A DNA stretch of 64,000 nucleotides from Saccharomycopsis malanga (lineage: Eukaryota > Ascomycota > Saccharomycetes > Ascoideales > Saccharomycopsidaceae): the NCBI GenBank assembly GCA_004014935.1, contig CP025323.1, positions 2,743,001 through 2,807,000 on the forward strand, given 5' to 3'. Below the pieces are notes generated by a model. That model ran no database searches. It had not been told where the DNA came from and saw nothing but the letters and a program-made list of their open reading frames with translations. A program made the position numbers and the translations under genes. This document shows, piece after piece, positions 57,385-64,000 of the stretch. Within the stretch, counting starts at the first letter, position 1. Each line of letters opens with the position of its first letter.

Positions 57385-58020
57385 TCAGTATGTCCCTCTT
57401 TCTGCACCTGCTTGCCCGCGAATATACTTTGAGTTGGTAGTTCTGCTATACTCCGGTGGCTGGTTTAAAATAGGAACTTCGCCAAAGCGATCAACTGGAA
57501 GCTGCTGCATTCCACCACTAGCAAAGGCTTCTTCATTACGTTTTCGTGTAGCCCTTTTCAAATAAGTATGGATCATCGCAGCGTTTCTAGTGGAACAGGC
57601 GTGGAGATAGCCGAAAAGCACGCCGAGAATTGGCGGCAATGTGATAAGAAAGTCAAATAGAATGTTTCCGTACATTTTTGCCATGAGTGACTCGGGTATT
57701 TGCTTGTCCAATTCCTTGTTAGCGATTTCAATCAACCGAGCATGCACCGCGTACATCATACAAGGGCCGATGACAGGAAGAATCGTGATCACAGTGGCCA
57801 TACCCAACCCACAATCTACTGGCATACATCCGCAGAAACAACGGTCGTGCTTCCAGGCAGTCTTCCGAACCTTTTTCCAGGCCTTCTGCTCTTGAGGCGT
57901 GCTTCCTGGAGGTGCTTTCCGTCGCCTGCTTTTACCATTCACTTCTTCGTAGAAGGGATCCTTTGTCTGGAAATGCTCTTCCGCATAGTCCTCCCAAATG
58001 CAACTTAAAAGGTCTTCCAT
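57385..58020 (-). CDS. DUF4112 family membrane protein
   Basis: A 211-aa fungal protein of unknown function. The DUF4112 domain (about 50-165) has two hydrophobic segments, GLGMATVITILPVIGPCMMYAV and NILFDFLITLPPILGVLFGYLHA, separated by a polar helix (RLIEIANKELDKQIP). Both contain the family's central prolines (LPVIGP, LPPILG). An N-terminal Cys cluster, DRCFCGCMPVDCG, precedes the first membrane segment; it is somewhat unusual and could bind metal or be lipidated. The C-terminus is basic (KRATRKRNEEA) and ends in a Gly/Gln/Pro-rich tail. ATG 58020 is the first in frame. The gene is divergent from the Myb/SANT-like gene. Confidence 0.8.
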   Translation of the reverse strand: MEDLLSCIWEDYAEEHFQTKDPFYEEVNGKSRRRKAPPGSTPQEQKAWKKVRKTAWKHDRCFCGCMPVDCGLGMATVITILPVIGPCMMYAVHARLIEIANKELDKQIPESLMAKMYGNILFDFLITLPPILGVLFGYLHACSTRNAAMIHTYLKRATRKRNEEAFASGGMQQLPVDRFGEVPILNQPPEYSRTTNSKYIRGQAGAERGTY

Positions 58021-58096
58021 GGCAGTCAAATTACACCAAACCACACATCGGGTAGCTGCTGCTCAAACTATATTACAATACCATGTTTTGGATAGA

Positions 58097-58117
58097 TATA
58101 TATATATATATATATAG
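58097..58117. repeat. (TA)n microsatellite in a divergent promoter
   Basis: About ten TA units followed by GATAAATAGATGAT, between the DUF4112 gene and the Myb/SANT-like gene. Confidence 0.9.
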
Positions 58118-58425
58118 ATAAATAGATGATCTGCTTGCTATCCTGAAAATCCGCGCGGGTTCACGCCGGTTGACGCAGGTGCCCGTGACACATGCAGCTC
58201 GGTGCGGTGCTTCCTGTGCTGCCACTGCCGAATTTGCTGCGCGTGCTTCCAGTTGGGAAAAAAAGATGGTTCCGTGGGCGCGCTGGTTTTCCCAGTTGCT
58301 TGTATTATTTTTGTTTGATTATTAGCAGTATTTGGGTTTGGGGCCAGGAAGGTATTGGCTATTATTTGTCAGCATCCTTAGGCTTAGTGCCGTTAGAGTG
58401 CCTTATACAAGTGACATCATATCAA

Positions 58426-59979
58426 ATGGTTGAACAGGATAACACTCCAGAGCTTCAGAAAAGGTCTATGCTGCCTGTTGAGGGTGGCAAAGTTGCTCCT
58501 GAGTCCACGGCTCCCACAAGTGCCAGTTCTGATGGTGAAGAAGGTGCTTTGGTGCCCAAGGAAGAGGCTGTAGAAACCGAAACAGGCGAGGCTAGTGAGG
58601 CAATGTTAGCAGATATTGAAGGCGGGGCTTTGAAAACTGAAGATGTTAAAGACGGATCGATAAGTTCCAGTTTGTTATTATTGGATCGGTCAAGTATCGA
58701 TGCTACCAAATGGTCTAAAGAGATGAACAACTTGTTCGTTGATCTATTGATCCGCGAGTCTTCAGAAAACTATTACGAAAAGAATGAAAACGACTGGTGT
58801 AAAGACAGTTGGTCGAGGATAACAAGAGAGCTAGAGTTGGCATTTCCTTTGAAAGCAAAGGTGAATAAGTTTGACAAGACAAAATTGAAAAAACATTTAA
58901 AAATCCTTAAAGATGAACATGCATATTGGCGGTTCATAAAAGACCACGCTCAGGGTTTCAAATGGATAAACTCCAAGGGGTCTTTTTCATTAGATTACTA
59001 CGAGGTAGAGCATTATTTTGCCATCAATAAATTTGTTGAAGATGAAGATGTTGTGAAAAAGTTCCAGCGGAAAAAGTCTTGGCTCAAAAAGTTTTGCGTG
59101 CCACATGCTTGTGATTATATTGTTAAATACGACCGCTACATATTTCGCAAGACCTCACACCCTTCCAAAAGCGCTAGCGACCAATATGACAGCGATGACG
59201 AAGAAGAAGGTGTTAGTGATGAGGAAAATGAGGAGCTCAATGAAAAAGAGTTGGAAATTGAGCGGAAACGTAGAATATTCGATGAAGATGACGATGATCA
59301 ACCTGAAGAAAACGAAACCCTATCAAAAGGAGTTGCTAATAATACTGAGAAAGTTGTTAGTGGGGCATCGTCCCCTCAACATAAACCTCATTGTGCTGAG
59401 AAAGATAATGAACATAATCCTTTGGAAACCAAAAAATCGGTACTGCCAAGTAATCAAACAAAAGCAGCAGAAAAGCAGCCGGTTGACGACGATGACATAG
59501 ATGAGGACGAAAATGAATTACTAGAACTTACGGGCTACGGTAGAAAATCTCCTAAGTCACATAATCAAAGAAGCATCGTGAGCTCGTCGAGCGGCAAAAC
59601 TACCAAACATAAGAGGCGTAAGCTCCCTGAACATGAAAAACAGTTTCGTCATTATGCTAATAACTCAGAAGATCTGTCATACAAACCAGAAACAAATAAC
59701 AATCTTAGCAGACAGAAAAACGGACATGGTAGTGCTCAGGACAATAGTAATCTGGTATTACAAAATCCAGTGCACACAATCAACTCTAAAAATTTTGAAA
59801 AAATTTCTCGATTTGTAATGAAGAACGTCTTGGCACATAAAATCTCGTGTGCTTCTCAACAAGCCCTTTCGCGGCTCTTGCTACATGATTTGATTTTGTT
59901 CAACTTTTTGTTGGACGAAAAGTTCAAGGATTCTGAAAAGGTTGACTACATCAACAAAATTACCAAAGAATATCTCTAG
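58426..59979 (+). CDS. Myb/SANT-like DNA-binding domain protein
   Basis: A 517-aa protein with a Myb/SANT-like domain at about 88-190 of the kind found in PIF/Harbinger-derived and plant/fungal Myb_DNA-bind_3 proteins: KWSKEMNNLFVDLLIRES, DSWSRITRELELAFPLK, FDKTKLKKHLKILKDEHAYW, GFKWINSKGSFSLD. Acidic tracts follow (QYDSDDEEEGVSDEENEELNEKELEIE, and DDDDIDEDENELLEL), then basic patches (KTTKHKRRKLPEHEKQ) and a C-terminal helical region. It looks like a nuclear regulator. The start is set at ATG 58426 (MVEQDNTPELQ). The frame is open further upstream to ATG 58192, but that part encodes hydrophobic, Leu/Cys-rich residues unlike the rest and lies in the promoter. No transposase catalytic core was found, so if transposon-derived it is a domesticated gene. 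Confidence 0.75.
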   Translation: MVEQDNTPELQKRSMLPVEGGKVAPESTAPTSASSDGEEGALVPKEEAVETETGEASEAMLADIEGGALKTEDVKDGSISSSLLLLDRSSIDATKWSKEMNNLFVDLLIRESSENYYEKNENDWCKDSWSRITRELELAFPLKAKVNKFDKTKLKKHLKILKDEHAYWRFIKDHAQGFKWINSKGSFSLDYYEVEHYFAINKFVEDEDVVKKFQRKKSWLKKFCVPHACDYIVKYDRYIFRKTSHPSKSASDQYDSDDEEEGVSDEENEELNEKELEIERKRRIFDEDDDDQPEENETLSKGVANNTEKVVSGASSPQHKPHCAEKDNEHNPLETKKSVLPSNQTKAAEKQPVDDDDIDEDENELLELTGYGRKSPKSHNQRSIVSSSSGKTTKHKRRKLPEHEKQFRHYANNSEDLSYKPETNNNLSRQKNGHGSAQDNSNLVLQNPVHTINSKNFEKISRFVMKNVLAHKISCASQQALSRLLLHDLILFNFLLDEKFKDSEKVDYINKITKEYL

Positions 59980-60924
59980 GTCACTTTTTTCACCTAATAT
60001 ACAATTTGCTACGGATATCATATCAAAGCTTTTCTCGTATTCACAATTTGTAAATGTATCTATATTGTTCAGCACTAAGCCTATTTCCAAGGATATTTTT
60101 TCCTAAATTGCTAGGCGGTAATTGATCATCTGATAAACATTAATACGCCAGTAGCCTTGGCCCAACCCTCACCCTAACCCGCACAATTTCTAGTCCATTT
60201 GCAAAGCGAATAACCAACCGGATTAGTCTCCTCGTCTCAACATGACTTCATTAACTCGTCTGTCTATTAAGCCAGGTACCAATCACATTATGCATGCATA
60301 GCGCTGCAGCAGAGCGCTTGGCCACGGAATTATGGCCTATTCATGGCATTGGTAAGACAACTAAGTATTGGAGACGGTAAAATGAAGTTGGTAGCTACCA
60401 AAAAGAGGATTTTGTTTGAGGGGGTATTCGATGTGGATAATTTAAAGGGGTACCCAGACAATAGGTTGTAAAAATGTATTCAGAAATGTTTTTAATTGGC
60501 TTGGACAATAACCTATGAAATGCATTGAACACTAGGCTATACGTTAGATTAATGTTTGTAGACGAAATAAGAAAGAGGTACTGAAAATTGGATCAAATGA
60601 GTGCAAAACATTAATTGTGGATAGTCCATGGACCGTTGATAAAGCGAATTGCACATACTACGTCCGTGTAAGATATAGCCCTAGCAGAGAACACTATGAA
60701 GAACATAGTAAAATATAAGGGTGCTCTAAGCACAGAAAGTGAGACAGAATGTACAGAATTCCAAGTTGAAGAAAAGAGAATAACGAAACCAGTGTATTTA
60801 AAATCAACACGAAAGAAAAGAAGCAGAATAAAGGTAGTAATAAATGAATAGGGATTGTTACCAAATGAGACGAGGAGAATTGTGTATAACTGTGTTAAAT
60901 GACGATTGATTAAAAGATCCAATG
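59980..60924. other. Convergent 3' spacer
   Basis: 945 bp. It contains palindromic words (ATGCATGCATAGCGCTGCAG near 60291) and no supported gene. A 105-codon minus-strand frame at 60611-60928 has no domain and overlaps the 3' end region. Confidence 0.45.
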
Positions 60925-62643
60925 TCATATAGTAGCCAAGCCTTGTAGCATTTTTTGGAATTCTTCGACTGTGTCGTCGAATCTGGATAAGATCAACTCG
61001 TCACAAGACCCAATATTGAAGCTAATACCGCTCTTTTTGGTGGATATCATGGTGATAATGTTAGCGCCGCTGAGTACATTATTTGATATAGAATAGTCCA
61101 TGTTTTCAATTTCGTATCTGTCCAAAGCGCCAACGTCAAAACCAGAATCCGGGGCAGTATTAGTAGCAACCTTGGAATCATCAAACTTGACCATGCCAGC
61201 GTTAGAAAAGGTCATAAAGTAGTCTTTGGCATGGTTTTCATTAAGTTGGTTGATTCTGTAATCAAGCAAGTCCTCTGGAGGAACCAAGTAATTGAAAGCC
61301 TCAATGTTGGATTCAATGTCCTCGATGCTTCCCAAAATCTTGTCAAAGTAGCGCTGGTATTGGGCCACGACATCCCAGCTAAAGTCATTGATAGGTTCTA
61401 TAAGAATCTTGACATATTGTGTGAAGGCGCCGTCCTGGAACGCGGCATCAGCATTGTTGCCGGGGCTCTTGCCACGCGCATTTTTGGTGCTTATGTAGGA
61501 ACGCAAGTCAATCGAGTGTTCAATACGAATAAACTTATTAATGTCGTGTATCTTGTTGACAGCTATCCAGAAAAGCAAAATGATCAATGTGTTGATGGTG
61601 ATGCCTTTTTGTTTGCATATTTTGGAAACCAAATTTGTAGAAAGTTTGTCGAGGTCCACCAAACGGAATTCATGGTTGGTTGACACGTTTTGAGAAACGT
61701 AGTATGTTTGAGGGTCGCTTAAGAATTTGGTATCACTTTTCTGTCTAGCACTTGTTGCATACAAGATATCAGCATATTGTTTCTTAAACAAATTCAGTTC
61801 AAAGTTATGAATCAATTTGTCCAAGTTGCTGTTCATCAACTTGAGAGGCTTCAACTTCAACTTGGCGGTTTTTGGAAGCTTGAAATCTACGTAGTCAGTA
61901 GCATATTTGTTTAAATTTTTCTTAATATAGTTGAAAGATTTGTTAAAACTGAGAAACTCAGAATGGGCCACATTCAGGTTCATTTCAAAACTCTTAATGG
62001 ACATCAAGTTTTTGTTAGCACTGTTGACCTTGGCATGATAATCGTTGAAAAGCTGTTGGAACTCTCTATGGACCTGGATCAACAGACTGTGGTCCAACAA
62101 CGTAGGGTTTGCTACAATTATGATTCTGTTGAGCTTGTTGACCACGTAAAGTTTCCACAAGGTCTTGCCGTTACGGTAGTTAAAATCAAACTGTGACTCT
62201 TTGAAGATCTTTTGATAGAACAATTGCAAGTAGTAATTCTGGCCTGACTCGTCGTAGTACAAAGGATTAACGGCATTTTGAGCAGCCGCTGGATCAACTA
62301 CTTCGTTGGTGTAATCGTTGACAAACTCTACCAAGGCATTGCTGAAAAGAATTTTATTGATAGGACGTACCTGGACCAGGGGCCCCAAGTCGTTCAATCT
62401 GCCCTCGTTGACGTCCTCAAGGGTGGTCAACAATGATGGATATTTGAGAATAATCTTTTTCAAAGAATAGTATAGCATTGGGGCAGTGATGTAGTTGGAG
62501 TATGTTGCCCCGACTGCGATATTATTGAAAACATTACTTTCCTGTGTAAGATAATAGTTTAAAAGCTCATTGTAGCCTGGCTTGCGGTAGAACGACTCTC
62601 TGACCAAGCCTGGTGTTGGCGTAGAGGCAGCTGGGGTGGCCAT
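60925..62643 (-). CDS. AATase-family (alcohol acetyltransferase-like) protein with altered active site
   Basis: A 572-aa member of the alcohol O-acetyltransferase/Sli1-like family (BAHD/condensation fold). Family features: an N-terminal RKPGYNELLNYYLTQESNVFNNIAVGATYS block; APMLYYSLKKIILKYPSLLTTLED; WKLYVVNKLNRIIIVANPTLLDHSLL at the place of the HHxxxDG active-site loop; INTLIILLFWIAVNKI; and FMTFSNAGMVKF, which matches the SN.G.F.F block near the end. In active members the loop reads HHALADG-like; here PTLLD has Pro where the catalytic His should be and DHS in place of DG. It may therefore be a non-acetylating homologue or use another residue. ATG 62643 (MATPAAS) is chosen; upstream in-frame sequence reads as non-coding promoter. 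Confidence 0.7.
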   Translation of the reverse strand: MATPAASTPTPGLVRESFYRKPGYNELLNYYLTQESNVFNNIAVGATYSNYITAPMLYYSLKKIILKYPSLLTTLEDVNEGRLNDLGPLVQVRPINKILFSNALVEFVNDYTNEVVDPAAAQNAVNPLYYDESGQNYYLQLFYQKIFKESQFDFNYRNGKTLWKLYVVNKLNRIIIVANPTLLDHSLLIQVHREFQQLFNDYHAKVNSANKNLMSIKSFEMNLNVAHSEFLSFNKSFNYIKKNLNKYATDYVDFKLPKTAKLKLKPLKLMNSNLDKLIHNFELNLFKKQYADILYATSARQKSDTKFLSDPQTYYVSQNVSTNHEFRLVDLDKLSTNLVSKICKQKGITINTLIILLFWIAVNKIHDINKFIRIEHSIDLRSYISTKNARGKSPGNNADAAFQDGAFTQYVKILIEPINDFSWDVVAQYQRYFDKILGSIEDIESNIEAFNYLVPPEDLLDYRINQLNENHAKDYFMTFSNAGMVKFDDSKVATNTAPDSGFDVGALDRYEIENMDYSISNNVLSGANIITMISTKKSGISFNIGSCDELILSRFDDTVEEFQKMLQGLATI

Positions 62644-63967
62644 CTTTATGTCTTGTGAAAAGGATCTGTATAACAGAGGTATATGATAATTGGCGAAATA
62701 ATGGGTATACGTAGCACGAACCACAAGGTTCCATAAATTAGAAATCTGAAAATAACAGGACTTAATACGATACTTATTGTTTGGCGAATGGCAGTTTATA
62801 AAGCCGAGGACAGAATCACCTGCAGAAAGTTTAAAAAAATCAAGCTTTTTAGACCTAACAGGATCTAAAAGTGCAACAAAGAACGCATAATTGGCTTCTA
62901 CTATATTTGGCTGATCAAACGACAGCTTCAAAAGCAGCAAATTCCACCAAGCACACCCTCGACTGACGATTGTCAAAGACCGGCATTAGTGCACCTCAAT
63001 GATTGGCGGCTACATAAAAGCCTTCGGGCAATAAGGCCTAAAAGGGAAATGCCCAGCAATTTTTGAACATCTTAGAGCTTTAAAACTACAGTCCTCAAAC
63101 ACCTGCTGCAAATCCGATGCTTGGGCAAGTACGGCATTCCAATGGTACCCACAAGAAACAATTCAATCCATCCAGTTCCATTCAATTTGTAAAACTCGAA
63201 AACCTTGGCCGATCTGCTGTCATGAGTGTAAGTTACCACATACTAAGTCTATTAGGATGGGGTGTCTTCTCAAACACTAAAGATCGCCCTTGCAGCACCA
63301 ACAATAGTCTGCTGGACCATAGAACTGCCCCCGTTTGGCTACAAAATTCTATTTTTTCTTCTACCGAGATATTCTAGTTCTGATCTGTTCACATTGAACG
63401 CTTTCAGAGTGCTGCGGCATCTTGAAAAGAGCAGCGTGTCCTAAACGGCTTTCTTAAAGAGAAATTGAAATTACCAGCTTGGGGGAAAACGGCATTAGTT
63501 TTTCCCCCCATATCTAGGGAGAAATGCCACTGCGTTCCCAGCCAACTATATATTGGGGCCAGGAAAAAGTCACTGTGGGCCGCGGAAACTCGTAAATTTC
63601 ACCTTCGGTACCGCGCCGGCCTCTCCATATTGTGAAGATGGATGGAAATTTAGAGTTTACGTTGTGCGTCATGTAGTGCAGTAACGTGCAACTTGTTTGC
63701 TGCAAGGTCGCTTTTTAGGAAAACTTTGTTCGTAAATTACGTGCGTGGGTCCCGTGGTCCTCTTATAGTAGTCTCAATACGCACACCCTGTTTATTGGCA
63801 GCCGCACACCCTGTTTCTCGATGATTGGTGTTGAGTAACCGTTTACCGTATTGGGCCGGTTCTACCTAGACGTGGATAGGTTTTGTTAGTTGTTATTTAA
63901 AGTTCAAATGGTATAATTGATCAAGTTAAAGTATAGTGAGAGTGTTAGCTATTAGTGACACTGTATA
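62644..63967. other. Right-hand spacer with GC-richer promoter-like segments
   Basis: 1.3 kb. GCACACCCTGTTT occurs twice (63781-63793 and 63804-63816), 23 bp apart. CGG/CCG words lie at 63570-63620 (GGGCCGCGGAAAC, TACCGCGCCGGCC). Open frames of 60-86 codons at 63117-63444 overlap and show no domain. Confidence 0.45.
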
Positions 63968-64000
63968 ATGTTGCCAATAGTTTTATCTTTTCGAAAAATG
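63968..64000 (+). CDS. Possible 5' end of a gene cut by the window edge
   Basis: ATG at 63968 opens 11 codons (MLPIVLSFRKM) to the window end without a stop. It follows a promoter-like stretch with tandem GCACACCCTGTTT words and an AT-rich leader. Too short to identify; it may be chance. Confidence 0.25.
   Translation, partial: MLPIVLSFRKM

Noticed and set aside
58192-58425. In-frame upstream extension of the Myb/SANT-like gene to an earlier ATG
   Set aside because: The 78 added residues are hydrophobic and unlike the acidic, charged protein; they lie in the promoter, so the start at 58426 is preferred.

Overview
The window looks like the nuclear genome of a budding yeast (Saccharomycotina). 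It holds 24 complete protein genes plus one possible gene start at the right edge, mostly intronless, on both strands, with AT-rich spacers of 0.2 to 1.9 kb. Introns are few and short, with yeast-type signals (GTAAGT or GTATGT donors, TACTAAC-like branch points). A calmodulin with four canonical EF hands, a Cwt1/Rds2-type zinc-cluster protein and four of five in-frame CTG codons read at conserved positions (serine or another polar residue fits better than leucine) suggest the CUG-Ser clade. That placement is an inference. No rRNA gene, intact tRNA gene, CRISPR array or LTR-type element was recognised.

Layout, left to right: SINE fragments; PAM16; zinc-cluster regulator CWT1/RDS2; a Ser/Asn-rich unknown; a five-finger CCCH zinc-finger gene whose unbroken reading frame hides two introns and a 41-nt exon; calmodulin CMD1; secreted GH81 endo-1,3-beta-glucanase; a GATA factor; COG1 divergent from NOC3; TUM1 divergent from NUP145; an L-galactonate-dehydratase-like gene; a secreted EEP-family nuclease/phosphatase; a 1.9-kb spacer with two SINE copies; secreted RNase T2; USB1; KGD2; an IlvD/EDD sugar-acid dehydratase divergent from UBP15; STE4; TAF14 divergent from TFG2; a SINE; a DUF4112 membrane protein divergent from a Myb/SANT-like gene; and an AATase-family protein with an altered active site.

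Most genes are housekeeping: mitochondrial import and the TCA cycle (PAM16, KGD2), ribosome assembly (NOC3), nuclear pore (NUP145), Golgi (COG1), transcription (TAF14, TFG2), signalling (CMD1, STE4) and U6 processing (USB1). The accessory content is metabolic and secretory: two sugar-acid dehydratases, a cell-wall glucanase, RNase T2 and the EEP enzyme.

The most unusual content is a dispersed repeat that looks like a tRNA-derived SINE. It is about 320-350 bp, with Pol III box A and box B in the head, a conserved body and a (TTA/ATT)n tail. The window holds three long copies, two internally deleted copies, one head-to-head fragment pair and one 3'-end-only relic. The best copy is flanked by a 13-bp target-site duplication with one mismatch. 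All similarity statements come from reading the sequence by eye; no database was searched.
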